A program made the translations under genes and the position numbers. The notes under the pieces are model-generated. The model did no database searches. It worked only from the letters and a program-made list of their open reading frames with translations, and was not told the DNA's origin. Below are positions 17,403 through 27,049 of a DNA stretch of 61,537 bases, piece after piece; the first letter of the stretch is position 1, and each line of letters opens with the position of its first letter. This DNA comes from Desulfosporosinus sp. Tol-M (GTDB lineage Bacteria > Bacillota > Desulfitobacteriia > Desulfitobacteriales > Desulfitobacteriaceae): the NCBI GenBank assembly GCA_000770645.1, contig JQID01000177.1, positions 1 through 61,537 on the forward strand, given 5' to 3'.

Positions 17403-17780
17403 ATGTATACAGAAAAAGTGATGGATCATTTTACAAATCCGCGTAATGTGGGTGAAATTGCAAATGCAGATGGCATTGGTGAAGTAGGAAATGCCAAGTG
17501 CGGAGACATTATGCGTATTTATTTAGATATTGAGGGAGACACCATTAAAGATGTCAAGTTCAAAACGTTTGGCTGCGGTGCAGCCGTCGCCACCAGCAGT
17601 ATGGTCACGGAAATGGTCAAAGGAAAAACCATCGAGGAAGCTCTGGTAATCTCAAATGCGGCAGTAGCCGAGGCTTTAGGAGGGCTTCCGCCGGAGAAAA
17701 TGCACTGTTCCAACTTGGCTGCGGATGCACTTCATAAGGCTATTGAGAATTATCGTAATAAACTGTTAACAAAGGAATAG
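17403..17780 (+). CDS. iscU: Iron-sulfur cluster scaffold IscU/NifU N-terminal type
   Basis: Scaffold on which [2Fe-2S]/[4Fe-4S] clusters are built with sulfur from IscS. The 125-residue protein starts MYTEKVMDHFTNPRNVGEI and shows the three cluster Cys: GNAKCGDIM, KFKTFGCGAAVATSSM and PEKMHCSNLAADAL. It lacks a C-terminal Nfu domain. ATG 17403 is chosen because GGGAG lies upstream; the frame's GTG at 17391 overlaps that RBS. In many Firmicutes mnmA follows; here it does not. Confidence 0.93.
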   Translation: MYTEKVMDHFTNPRNVGEIANADGIGEVGNAKCGDIMRIYLDIEGDTIKDVKFKTFGCGAAVATSSMVTEMVKGKTIEEALVISNAAVAEALGGLPPEKMHCSNLAADALHKAIENYRNKLLTKE

Positions 17781-18183
17781 CTGAATGTGATATTCATAAA
17801 GTAATTATTCCCAGGTTAAGGAATTTGGATAAATTAAAAGCTGCTACGATCATTACAAGAAAGTAGCTGCAAGCCCGCTGGTCGGAGTCGGCCCTGGGTA
17901 TGGGCAAAAACTCCCGCTATTGGTCCAATCAACAGCAATTAGAAGATATTTAACATATTGAGGCAACCTTGAACAAATACAATAGCCCCGCGGCTTAGAA
18001 GCCCCGGGGCATTATTTTGATCAGTTATTATGCTGTTATGAATCATTTCATTTATGAATGTCTTCCGAGAGTGTCTGCTATGAATATGGCTTTTTGGGTT
18101 CTCAAATTTATCTTTCCGGTATAATCTAATATCCCTTTGCTCATAATAAATTAACGATAAAATGCTGGCGGGGGTTATACAAT
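17781..18183. other. Intergenic region between iscU and the DUF3231 pseudogene
   Basis: 403 nt without a convincing gene. At 17866-17950 one frame reads ALGMGKNSRYWSNQQQLEDI before a stop, which could be the tail of a lost gene, but I cannot assign it. A terminator-type hairpin lies at 17985-18010. Confidence 0.5.
17985..18018 (+). terminator. Hairpin terminator downstream of iscU
   Basis: GCCCCG-c-GGCTT-ag-AAGCC-c-CGGGGC (17985-18010) is a near-perfect 12-bp hairpin, followed by ATTATTTT. It is 205 nt after iscU, so it probably ends either the isc transcript or that of a lost downstream gene. Confidence 0.65.
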
Positions 18184-19277
18184 ATGCAGACAACTCAAGA
18201 TAATGCCCAAGCTAATACATTAAATCCTATTGCACAGGGGTTTCAAGAGGAAAACGCCCCTGCTCCAATTTTAAGCAAAAGCGTTCCTTACGACGAGAGG
18301 CTTTCCTCCTGGGAAATGAGCCAACTGAGGTTGATCATCAAGCTAATAGTTCTATGAAATGTATTCTTCAATACTTTGTGGCAAAAGCCCAAGATCCTGA
18401 GATTAAAGCTATGATGAACGACGCTCTTAATATAATACTTCCACAGCAGAGTACCATAACTACCCTTTTTAATTCCGTCGGCTTTCCCGTTCCCCATGGG
18501 TTTACGGATGAGGATGTAAAAATAAATGCGAAACGTTTGTATTCGGATAGCTTAATGTTATCATTTCACAGAGCAATAATTAGATTTAGATTGGTTCAAT
18601 TAGCTCATGCCTTACCGTTAGCCACCAGACCCGATGTGAGAGACTTTTTTAACGATGCTTTAGTGCAGGAACAGAACCTTTTAAATAAAGCAGAAGACCT
18701 TTTGACAAAAAAAGGCATTAACGTAAGGCCTCCTTATACTCCAGTACCGGACAGGGTGAAGTATATTGCTGATAATTCATGGTATGGAAATTTATTTGGG
18801 AGTGAACGTCCAATAAATATATTGGAACTTACACAAGTGTTTAAACGTCTTGAAAATAAGCTTGTTGAAAATGCCATCCAACTGGGATTTACCCAAGTTG
18901 TTAAAGATCCAAAAATCAAGGCCTATTTTTCAAGAGGACTGAACATCTTTGACAAAGAGATAGAAAAATGGAGTAAAGTCCTGAACAAGGAAGATATGAT
19001 ACTTCCAATGAGTTGGAAAAGTGAGGTAACGGATTCCTCGGAGTCTCCCTTCTCAGATAAGTTAATGCTATTTCGAACGGTGTTAAATATTGCCTATTCA
19101 GTATACGCCAATGGTTTTGCTCTGGCCAATTGTAATAGAACAGACCTGGTTACTGCTTTTGCCAAGGTTGAATTAAACCTGTCGTCATACGGAAAGGACG
19201 GACTTGACTTAATGATAGCCAACGGTTGGATGGAAGAGATACCACTTGCCGTTGATCGTAAAGGCTTAAAACACTAA
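18184..19277 (+). pseudogene. DUF3231 protein interrupted by a frameshift
   Basis: The gene starts at ATG 18184 (RBS GGCGGGGG) and reads MQTTQDNAQANTLNP...VPYDERLSSWEMSQL, then runs into a stop near 18357. The rest of the protein continues in another frame from about 18330 (HQANSSMKCILQYFVAKAQDPEI...) to 19277. Compared with the intact paralogues (QGQLWEGYMADSSAKC) about 4 nt coding for the W-E region are missing near 18326-18332. The C-terminal 307 codons are otherwise intact, with both ferritin-like repeats and the ending ANGWMEEIPLAVDRKGLKH. Either a recent pseudogene or a sequencing error. Confidence 0.8.
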
Positions 19278-19589
19278 CCTAAACAGTATACCACTATTAC
19301 TCTTAGTTCTTTGATTTGGTAAAAAAGCAAGAACTACTATAAAAACCAGAACTGGCTGTAGTAAATATTCAGCTCCCACGCATATGATATGCGTGGGGGC
19401 TGACAATAGAGCTGAATAGCCTGATATCAAAGGCTTTGAGGCAGTAGCCCCTTTTTCCTTTTGCCCTTATATGTTTTAGTGCGTCCGAAAATAACCAAAT
19501 CTTGCATCTTGCTTAATGGGACTTGAGTTTGTAGGAAAGGTCGATAAATAGCCGCGCTTATTCGGTTGCCGCCGGAATTAATCATTAAA
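19278..19589. other. Convergent intergenic region with a long hairpin
   Basis: 312 nt between the convergent DUF3231 pseudogene and the first intact DUF3231 gene. Contains a 15-bp-stem hairpin at 19370-19402 (left arm CAGCTCCCACGCATAT, right arm ATATGCGTGGGGGCTG, one-nt loop) that could serve as a bidirectional terminator, although no T-run follows on either strand. Nothing else recognised. Confidence 0.5.
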
Positions 19590-20663
19590 CTAATGACTTT
19601 GATTGATGATTTCCAGCCTATCGGCAGCTTGGGGGATCTTTTCCAGCCAGCCGCTGCTAATCATAAGATCCAGAGCGTCTTTGGCATAGGCCTGGAGAGC
19701 GATAATTGTACCAGCAAATGCGGTTACTATATCCGCCCGTACGCAATTGGCCAGGGAAATCCCCAGCATGGTCACACTGTTTCGCATCATCGTCAGAATG
19801 GCAAACATTATTAACTTATCGGTAAATGGAGATTCCGCACAATCTGTGATCTCATGTTCCCAGGTGACAGGGAGCGGTAAGTCTTCATCTTGCAGAATTT
19901 TACTCCATCCCTCAACTTGCTTGTCGACAAGCTGTTTTCCTTCGGACAAGAAAGCGAGCACTTTTTGGGACTGCACTACCTGGGAAAAGCCCAAAATTAA
20001 TGCTCTCTCAATCATTTTGGTTTGCAGCCTGGTATGAACGTGAAAGATTTCCAAGGCATTCATTGGCCGTTTGTCCCCGATTAACCCGGCAAAAAAGGTG
20101 TCTTGATGAATATATTCCACCCGATCCGGCACCGGGATATTGGGTGGTTTAAACCATAAACCCTTACGTAATAGCGTTTCGCCGGCTCTGTTAAATAGGT
20201 CTTGAGTCTCATCGATACAAGCATTGTAGTATTCTTTTACATCTGTTCGAACTGCCCTGGTTGAGCCCATCAAGGATTCGACCAATTCAAAATTAACTAA
20301 TCCCTGGATATAGACTAACATGAACCCATCGGAAAAAAGCCGCCTGGCGTTCGGTTCCACATCCTCATCATTGAAGGCTTGGGGAATAGGGAAGCCAACC
20401 GTGTTAAAAATCTGAGTAAGCTTATTTAAACGGGTATTCATTATTTGCAGGGCAAAGTCTAATACGCCATAAATTTCGGGGTCTTGGGTTTTGGCTGTAA
20501 AATATTGCAACTGGCATTTGGCGGCTGCATTATATAAATACATCTCCCACAGGTGCCCCATCTCGGCAGCGCTTAACCGTTCATCATTCGGACTGTCTTT
20601 AATGGCATTAAAAGGGATGGGTTGTTCAGTGATATGAGGAGTTCCAGGTTGAACGTTTTCCAT
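19590..20663 (-). CDS. DUF3231 family protein (double ferritin-like, spore-associated)
   Basis: 357-residue protein built of two related halves, each a predicted four-helix CotF/ferritin-like bundle: first half LSAAEMGHLWEMYLYNAAAKCQLQYF...FNTVGFPIPQAFNDEDVEPNARRLFSD, second half ALEIFHVHTRLQTKMIERALILGFSQVV...EITDCAESPFTDKLIMFA. DUF3231 proteins occur in spore formers and are annotated as coat- or germination-related; the exact role is unknown. ATG 20663 follows GGAGGTTAAC; the track to 20675 precedes the RBS. Same length as and 41 nt after the next paralogue, probably one transcript. Confidence 0.85.
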   Translation of the reverse strand: MENVQPGTPHITEQPIPFNAIKDSPNDERLSAAEMGHLWEMYLYNAAAKCQLQYFTAKTQDPEIYGVLDFALQIMNTRLNKLTQIFNTVGFPIPQAFNDEDVEPNARRLFSDGFMLVYIQGLVNFELVESLMGSTRAVRTDVKEYYNACIDETQDLFNRAGETLLRKGLWFKPPNIPVPDRVEYIHQDTFFAGLIGDKRPMNALEIFHVHTRLQTKMIERALILGFSQVVQSQKVLAFLSEGKQLVDKQVEGWSKILQDEDLPLPVTWEHEITDCAESPFTDKLIMFAILTMMRNSVTMLGISLANCVRADIVTAFAGTIIALQAYAKDALDLMISSGWLEKIPQAADRLEIINQSH

Positions 20664-20704
20664 GTTAACCTCCATTTAAATTATTTCCTTAGTTAGAACC
20701 CAGG

Positions 20705-21778
20705 CTAGTGCTTAAATCCTCGAATCTCTTTGCGATCGGCGGCATGAGGAATTTTTTCCATCCAGCCATTATGCATCATCAATTCCATAACGTCTTTCGC
20801 CCAGGCGGCATTTTCGGCAAGAGACTTGTGCATGGCGGTTACAATATCGGCGCGCGTGCAACTGGCAATAGCTATGCCATAATCGGTAAGCGTATAACCG
20901 ATAACTGTCAGGACATGAAACGTCATTAATTTATCGGAAAAGGGTGATTCTGAGGAATCCGTCAACTCATGAATTAAGCTCAGCGGCAGGGGTAAATCTT
21001 CATCACGTAATATTTGCGTCCAACGGTGGATTTGCTTGTCCATGGTTTTCTTACATTGGTTTAATAAATCCTTGACTTTCTGGGATTGGACTGCCTGCAT
21101 AAATCCAATTACTATGGGTCTTTCCAGCAGCTTAGCTTCCAGGCTGTTGAATACCTGGGCGATTTCCAAACCGTTGATCGCTCGTTTATCACCAAATAGA
21201 CCCTTGTATAAGCTTCGGTCTGAATGAATATAATCGATTCTATCCGGTATAGGGATATGGGCCTCCTCAGAGAAGAAGCCTTTCTTAAGGAGAATTTCGT
21301 CTGTCTTTTTATGCAAATCCTGAACCTCATCAATACATTGAGTGGCAAATTGCCGCACATCCGGGCGGGTCGAGCCGACAAATGTATTAAAGTATTTTAT
21401 GGCTCCGTACCTGTTGATGTATCTAAGATAGGCGAGCATAAATTGATCGGAAAACAACCTTTTGGCATTTGGCTCAACATCTGCATCGGTAAAACCATGG
21501 GGAATCGGGAAACCTACGGAATTAAACATTTGCGTATATGCGTTAAGATGATTTAGCGATAAACTTAAAGCATATTCCAGGACAGCGCGGATTTCCGGAT
21601 CCTGGGCGGAAGAGACAAAATATTGGAGCAGACATTTGGCGGAACTGTCCGCCATATACCCTTCCCAGAGCTGGCCTTGTTCAAAAGCGGAGAGTCTCTC
21701 GTCACTGGGAGCTTGGGCAGGGCCATAAGGAATGGGCTGCTGTTTAATCTGATTAAAGTCCTGTTGCTGAGTTTCCAT
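20705..21778 (-). CDS. DUF3231 family protein, upstream paralogue
   Basis: 357 residues, same two-bundle architecture: YGPAQAPSDERLSAFEQGQLWEGYM, FNSVGFPIPHGFTDADVEPNAKRLFSDQFML, then in the second half AINGLEIAQVFNSLEAKLLERPIVIGFMQAVQ and ELTDSSESPFSDKLMTF, ending MMHNGWMEKIPHAADRKEIRGFKH. It is clearly paralogous to the 19590-20663 gene and the 18184 pseudogene. ATG 21778 follows GGAGGTAAAT. First gene of the minus-strand pair. Its function is not known; a sporulation link rests on the family distribution only. Confidence 0.85.
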   Translation of the reverse strand: METQQQDFNQIKQQPIPYGPAQAPSDERLSAFEQGQLWEGYMADSSAKCLLQYFVSSAQDPEIRAVLEYALSLSLNHLNAYTQMFNSVGFPIPHGFTDADVEPNAKRLFSDQFMLAYLRYINRYGAIKYFNTFVGSTRPDVRQFATQCIDEVQDLHKKTDEILLKKGFFSEEAHIPIPDRIDYIHSDRSLYKGLFGDKRAINGLEIAQVFNSLEAKLLERPIVIGFMQAVQSQKVKDLLNQCKKTMDKQIHRWTQILRDEDLPLPLSLIHELTDSSESPFSDKLMTFHVLTVIGYTLTDYGIAIASCTRADIVTAMHKSLAENAAWAKDVMELMMHNGWMEKIPHAADRKEIRGFKH

Positions 21779-21881
21779 ATTTACCTCCAATATAAGTTTT
21801 TTCAAAAACTACTAGTATAATTATTTTAACCACGCTTTGTGATATTATCAGTCGTTATGTAAATGGTGCGCTTATATTAAG

Positions 21882-22385
21882 CTAATATGGTGCAGGCAGC
21901 TTAAAGTAAAAGGTTATGCCAACTCCTATAAAGCCGGCCAACAACCATGCCACCGGGGCTCGTTTCTGATGGATAATCAGCAGAGGGAATAACAGACAGT
22001 CAAAGATAAGAGAATACCCCAGGTTCCAGCCATTATAGTGCTGCATATAGTCATATTTGAGCGCAAGCAACTCTAAGCCAAAATAAAGACCCACCCAGAT
22101 CACGATGTAAACGATCTTCTTCCCCCAAGACCTTAATTGATTGAAAGTCGGAATAAATAGCAGAACTGTGCAAGGGTAGATTATCAGCGCAACTATCAAA
22201 GTAGTTAGAGTGCTGGAAAATAATTTTGCGGTATAGTGCCATAGTGGTTTTGCAGAAGAGACATAAAGATAGAGAAGATCACCAGCGATTAGAAAGAGCA
22301 TTGTCGGATAATAAGACCGCCAATTTTTACAGTCTCCCCATTTGTAGCAGGCGAGAACAAAAAGGCACGCTAACAGCAAAATCAT
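21882..22385 (-). CDS. CBO0543-family small integral membrane protein
   Basis: 167 residues with about five predicted transmembrane helices (MILLLACLFVLACYKW at the N terminus; TMLFLIAGDLLYLYV; TTLIVALIIYPCTVLLFIP; IVYIVIWVGLYFGLELLAL; VAWLLAGFIGVGITFYF). Features such as the hydrophobic start, the GDLLY segment and the YNxGWNLGYSLIFD region match the CBO0543 family of unknown function common in spore-forming Firmicutes. RBS GAAAGGG before ATG. Confidence 0.7.
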   Translation of the reverse strand: MILLLACLFVLACYKWGDCKNWRSYYPTMLFLIAGDLLYLYVSSAKPLWHYTAKLFSSTLTTLIVALIIYPCTVLLFIPTFNQLRSWGKKIVYIVIWVGLYFGLELLALKYDYMQHYNGWNLGYSLIFDCLLFPLLIIHQKRAPVAWLLAGFIGVGITFYFKLPAPY

Positions 22386-22684
22386 TAGAATTACCCTTTC
22401 AGGATTATTTTCACTTCACTGGCAACGCTGATGTACTTTCCGGGGCGTATAAACCCCCTAATAGGCGTATAATCCCTCTATAATAATTGTGAGTTTAATA
22501 TATCCTTTGTCAGAGAATTTCATTCAATAGGTGTTGCTGCTTGCCGTTTACAATCTTCCAAAGTTCGACATTATCCCTAAAGACAGATAGTAAAGACTGT
22601 GGCATAATTAGATATGCAGATATGGAGAAAACTGGGAATATTAAGCATGTTTCACCTAAAGATGGCAGTTGGAGGTGTCCCTTG
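22386..22684. other. Divergent region between the membrane protein and the histidine kinase
   Basis: 299 nt that must hold both divergent promoters. A GGGG-cgtataaa-CCCC repeat is seen near 22441-22456. The histidine kinase frame stays open back to 22541, but the RBS at 22671 points to a later start. No gene recognised. Confidence 0.4.
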
Positions 22685-24301
22685 ATGCAAACAGACAACC
22701 AGAAAGAGCAAATCCTCGACACAATGGAAGACGGCTTTTTCACTATAGATCATAAATGGCGTTTTCGCTGCATTAACCGGAAGGCTGCGCATATCTTCGG
22801 CTTGGAACCCAAGGAATTGGTGGACAAGGTTATCTGGGAAGTATCACCTGAAATTATCGGTACCAATCTGGAAAAAGTCTACCGTCAAGCCATGGAACTC
22901 CAAGCGGCGCAGCGTATCGAGATGCAAGGCCTGCTTACCGGCAGCTGGTATAATATCATCGCCTTTCCTTCGGCGGAAGGCATCTCTGTCTATTGGCAGG
23001 ATATCAGTGAGCAGAAGGAAGCCGAAAACAAGCTTGCTTTTCAGGGGCAGCTGCTAGCTCAAGTAAATGACGCCATTATTGTCAGAGATGAACATAAAGT
23101 TATAACCTATTGGAATAAAACGGCCGAAAGGATTTTAGGCTGGGCTGCTTATGAGGTAATAGGGCAGCCGACGCAAGCGCTGTTCGAAAAAATTATCGAA
23201 AATCCAAAATGGGATAAAATATCAGGCGAAATACTTCAGGAAGAAATATACACAGGCGAATTAATATTAAAATGTAAAGACGGGTCTAAAAAAATCGTTA
23301 ATATCCAGTCAAAGGCTATAAAAAATTTACAGGGGGAATTCAAGGGGACGGTTACTTCCTTTTGGGATATTACTGAGCGGAAGAAAACGGAAGCAGCGCT
23401 GGTGGAAAGCGAAAGGAAATACCGGGAACTGGTAAAATATGCCCCGGCAGGCATTAGCGAAGTAGATTTTCGAAGTAAACGATTATTATCTGTCAATGAT
23501 GCGATGTGCCAATTAACAGGATATAGCAAGGAAAAATTGCTGGAGATGAGTCCCTTTGATATTTTGAATGACCAAAGCAAGGTAACTTTTCAGGGCAGGA
23601 TTAGTCAATGGTTAAAGGGAGAAAAACCGGACCGATTTGTCGAATATATTGTTAAGGCCAAAGACGGACGGGAAATCTACGCCTCTTTGGATGTAACATT
23701 TACATTTGATGAAAATGGAAAACCACAGGGAGCGACGGTCATTAGCCATGATATTACCGGGCGCAAGCAGATCGAGGAGGCGCTGCGCGTAAGCGAGGAG
23801 CGGCAGGCGTTCCTGTTGAAACTCAGCGACGCGCTGCGTCCGCTGGCAGACCCGCTCGAAATCCAGGAAACAGCCATGCGAATCCTTGGCGAGCATCTGG
23901 GTGCCAGCCGCGCTTACTATTGGGAATCGGATCGCGACGACCTCGACTATATGACAACCGGCTGCGGCTATTCGGTCGATCCCATCGGGATGCTGCCCCG
24001 CTTCCGCGTGACCGAATATAGCCCGGCTTTCCTCGAAGCATATAGGAGGGCACAAACCGTTGCCGTAGACGACGCGGAGAATGATCCGCGCATCGACGAA
24101 ACCCGGAAAGCTGCGTTCAGAGCGTTAGGACCGCCCGCCTTCGTGGGCGTTCCGCTGCTCAAGAACGGGATTCTTGCCGCTGTTCTCAGCATTCACCGGC
24201 GGCAAAATACTGATCTGCAACTCGGCTACGGCAGCCGTCACCGGCAAGACGGTCGAGGAGATGATCGGTCAGGACGACTATTCCCATTATTCCGATTCTG
24301 A
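22685..24301 (+). pseudogene. Histidine kinase, 5' part (PAS-PAS-PAS-GAF), out of frame with its 3' part
   Basis: 538-residue reading frame beginning MQTDNQKEQILDTMEDGFFTID (ATG 22685, GGAGGTG upstream). Three PAS domains (about residues 10-110, 118-240, 245-365; e.g. YWNKTAERILGWAAYEVIGQP and YAPAGISEVDF) are followed by a GAF domain (about 372-500: LRPLADPLEIQETAMRILGEHLGASRAYYWES...FVGVPLLKNGILAAVLSIHRR). After SIHRR the frame becomes nonsense and stops. The GAF segment, about 23760-24200, is markedly more GC-rich than the PAS part, which suggests a different origin. The kinase core follows in the other frame. Confidence 0.75.
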
Positions 24302-25658
24302 AACTGCCCGGGCAATAATCGAGAACGACAGGCGAATAATGGATTCGGACAGGGCCGAGGTGGTAGAAGAGAGCGTATTTTTAAATGGGGATACGAAAAT
24401 ATATCTTTCCACCAAAACACCGTGGTACGATGCGCAAGGAAATGTTAAAGGTATCATAGGCGTGGCGCGCGACATCACCGCGAGCAAACGGACTGAGGAG
24501 GCACTGAAAGAAAGCGAAGAAAAGGCGCGGGCGCTTGTCATGGTACTAAAAAAAGCTGATCAAAACAAAAACGTTTTCCTGAACATGCTTTCTCACGAGC
24601 TCAGGAATCCTCTGGCCTCGATTATAATGAGTCTTACTCTTTTGGACCGCGTACCTCCCGCTGGGGAACAGGCCCGAAAGGCCCGGGAAATTGCTATGCG
24701 CCAAGGGGAACAGCTAACCCGCCTGGTAGATGATCTTTTGGATGTTACCCGCATTACGCAAAACAAGATTATCCTCAAGAAAGAAAATATTGAACTCAAT
24801 CAGCTGGTGCAAAAGGCTCTGGAGGATTATCAGGAGCAATTTGCGGAAAAAGAAGTTGCGCTGGAAAGAAAAATAGGCTCAGACCCCATATATCTTGAAG
24901 CCGACCGGGCACGCCTGATCCAGGTCATAGGTAACCTGTTGCATAATGCCGTCAAGTTTACGGAAAAAGGCGACAAAACCCTGGTAACAGTGTCCATGGA
25001 TCAGAAAACGCAGGAAGCGGTAGTTACGATAATGGATACCGGCCTTGGCATTAAAACTGAACTGCTGTCTGATTTGTTCGAACCTTTTATACAGATAGAC
25101 AGTTCTCTCGTCCGAACACAGGGTGGTCTTGGCTTGGGTTTGGCTATTGTCAAAGGAATGGTGGAACTGCATGGCGGTAATGTGACCGGCCATAGTAAAG
25201 GATTAGGCAGTGGGACAAAATTCACCATTCGTCTGCCTGTCATAAGCTCAGATAAAGAGAAACAGGAGGATAAGCGAAAAGGAAAAACTGCATGTTCATT
25301 CAAAATCCTGGTTATTGATGATATCCCGGATATTGCCGAGATCTTATCTTCATTGCTTAGCTATTTTGGACATAAGGTCTTAATTGCTTTTAGCGGGCAT
25401 GAAGGTTTAGCCCAAGCAAAAGAATTTATGCCGGATGTAGTAATCTGTGATATCGGCCTTCCCGGTATGAATGGTTATGAAGTGGCCAAAAGCTTACGTA
25501 ACGATCAGGAATTAAAGGATACGTTCCTCATTGCCCTTTCCGGTTTTGCTCAGCCGGAGAATCTGGAACAGTCCAGGGAAGCCGGATTTGATAGGCACTT
25601 AGCCAAGCCGGTTAGCCTGGATACGTTGGAACAGGTATTAGCTGAAATTTCATTGTAA
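24174..25658 (+). CDS. Hybrid histidine kinase, 3' part (PAS-HisKA-HATPase-REC)
   Basis: The frame carries a PAS/PAC domain from GGKILICNSATAAVTGKTVEEMIG (about 24200), then HisKA with the phosphorylated His in NMLSHELRNPLASI, HATPase with N box GNLLHNAVKFTEKG, G boxes MDTGLGI and TQGGLGLGLAIV, and a receiver domain (ILVIDDIPDIAEIL, Asp in VVICDIGLPGMNGYE, Lys in LAKPVS). The first 25 or so codons overlap the GAF end of the upstream frame out of register, so this is the second half of one frameshifted gene, or a reduced kinase if translated separately. No RBS of note precedes ATG-type starts here. Confidence 0.75.
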   Translation: MPLFSAFTGGKILICNSATAAVTGKTVEEMIGQDDYSHYSDSETARAIIENDRRIMDSDRAEVVEESVFLNGDTKIYLSTKTPWYDAQGNVKGIIGVARDITASKRTEEALKESEEKARALVMVLKKADQNKNVFLNMLSHELRNPLASIIMSLTLLDRVPPAGEQARKAREIAMRQGEQLTRLVDDLLDVTRITQNKIILKKENIELNQLVQKALEDYQEQFAEKEVALERKIGSDPIYLEADRARLIQVIGNLLHNAVKFTEKGDKTLVTVSMDQKTQEAVVTIMDTGLGIKTELLSDLFEPFIQIDSSLVRTQGGLGLGLAIVKGMVELHGGNVTGHSKGLGSGTKFTIRLPVISSDKEKQEDKRKGKTACSFKILVIDDIPDIAEILSSLLSYFGHKVLIAFSGHEGLAQAKEFMPDVVICDIGLPGMNGYEVAKSLRNDQELKDTFLIALSGFAQPENLEQSREAGFDRHLAKPVSLDTLEQVLAEISL

Positions 25659-25795
25659 TAATGCTTGTGAAATAGAAGACATCTTTATTAACTACGTAGA
25701 AGATTGCAAACGAAGGTAGGGGTGATGGCTTGGAGCTAAGATGGAAAGGTATTTTGGGGCAGTTGATGAAATAAATTAAAATCAGGAGATAACAA

Positions 25796-26278
25796 ATGCG
25801 AGACAAACTATTTGTTGCCGTACATCGTGGGGGACTACTCACCAAAGATAATCATTACAAATTAATGAGATGGGCGAGGGAGTGTTCAGAACACGTATTA
25901 TCATTCATTGACGGGGATATTGATGCGAGGTTAATTCATGCTCTACAGATTGCTAAAGAATGGGAAAACGGAAATGTACCTGTAGGTGATGCGATGAAGG
26001 CTTCAGTAAGCGCACATGCTGTGGCAAGAGAATCTTCTAATCCAATTTCAATAGCGGTTGCCCGTTCAACTGGACACGCTGTTGCTACTGCACATATGGC
26101 GGATCATTCACTGGGAGGACCATTATATGCTTTGAAAGCTGTGAAGCACGCAGGTGGGTCAGTTGCTAAAGAAAGAGAATGGCAAATCGAACAATTACAT
26201 AAGTTGCAATTGCCTTCCGAAAATGTGGAGGTAGTTCTAACTACAATGATGAAGAAAGCGAAAAGCCTAAAAATCTAA
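25796..26278 (+). CDS. Imm5-like putative immunity protein
   Basis: 160-residue, mainly helical protein: KLMRWARECSEHVL, ALQIAKEWENGNVPVGDAMKASVSAHAVARE, SIAVARSTGHAVATAHMADHSLGGPLYALKAV. The A-H-A-V-A-R and ATAHMADHSLG blocks are those of the family annotated as putative immunity protein (Imm5-like) of polymorphic toxin systems. No toxin gene is adjacent, so it is either an orphan immunity gene or has another function. RBS CAGGAG before ATG; converges with tcdA with no gap. Confidence 0.65.
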   Translation: MRDKLFVAVHRGGLLTKDNHYKLMRWARECSEHVLSFIDGDIDARLIHALQIAKEWENGNVPVGDAMKASVSAHAVARESSNPISIAVARSTGHAVATAHMADHSLGGPLYALKAVKHAGGSVAKEREWQIEQLHKLQLPSENVEVVLTTMMKKAKSLKI

Positions 26279-27049
26279 TCAACAGTTAACCTCGCCGAAA
26301 TGCGACAAATCCTTGATCACTTCTCCGGCAGCAATCAGACCGGCCACTGACGGGACAAAAGCATTGCTGCCGGGAACCTGTCGGCGCTGAGTGCATTTCC
26401 GTGCCGTACCGGGAGGGCAAATATAATCTGCCTGGCAGCCGGTGGTCAGATCATCGATAGGCGTAAGTGTCGGCTCTTTCGAGTATACAACCTTCAGACT
26501 TTTGACACCGCGCCTGCGGAGCTCCTGACGCATTACTCTTGCAAGCGGACAAATAGAGGTTTTAAAGATGTCCGCCACCTCAAAAGCGGTGGGGTCAACC
26601 TTGTTGCCGGCGCCCATAGAACTGATAATCGGAACGCCAAGCTCCTGCGCTTTTAAAACCAGCTCCACCTTTCCGGTTACCGTATCGATAGCATCCACGA
26701 TATAGTTATATTGTGAAAAGTCAAACTGGTCGGATGCTGCCGGGGTATAGAATATCTTATAGGTGTTCACAACCGCGTTGGGGTTGATTTCTAAAATTCG
26801 CTCCTTTGCCACATCGACCTTGTAGAGACCTATTGTTTTTCTGGTTGCGAATATTTGGCGATTGAGGTTTGTCAGACAGATTCGATCATCATCGATTAGA
26901 TCCAACATACCGATACCACTGCGAGCAAGTGCTTCCACCGTAAATCCGCCGACGCCGCCCAGCCCGAAAACAGCCACACGCGCTTTGGCGAGCCGGTCCA
27001 TTCCTTCTTTGCCAAACAGCAACTCGGTTCTTGAAAATTGGTTGAGCAT
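26279..27049 (-). CDS. tcdA: tRNA threonylcarbamoyladenosine dehydratase (TcdA/CsdL)
   Basis: E1-like (ThiF/MoeB fold) enzyme that cyclises t6A37 to ct6A37 in tRNA, using ATP. The 256-residue protein starts MLNQFSRTELLFGKEGMDRL, has the nucleotide motif VAVFGLGGVGGFTVEALARSGIG, the R-finger region LNRQIFA, VDAIDTVTGKVELV and SSMGAGNKVDPTAFEVADIFKTS. The block CPLARVMRQELRRRGV identifies TcdA among E1-like proteins. Ends with Cys pairs (CQADYICPPGTARKC). Single gene on the minus strand. Confidence 0.9.
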   Translation of the reverse strand: MLNQFSRTELLFGKEGMDRLAKARVAVFGLGGVGGFTVEALARSGIGMLDLIDDDRICLTNLNRQIFATRKTIGLYKVDVAKERILEINPNAVVNTYKIFYTPAASDQFDFSQYNYIVDAIDTVTGKVELVLKAQELGVPIISSMGAGNKVDPTAFEVADIFKTSICPLARVMRQELRRRGVKSLKVVYSKEPTLTPIDDLTTGCQADYICPPGTARKCTQRRQVPGSNAFVPSVAGLIAAGEVIKDLSHFGEVNC

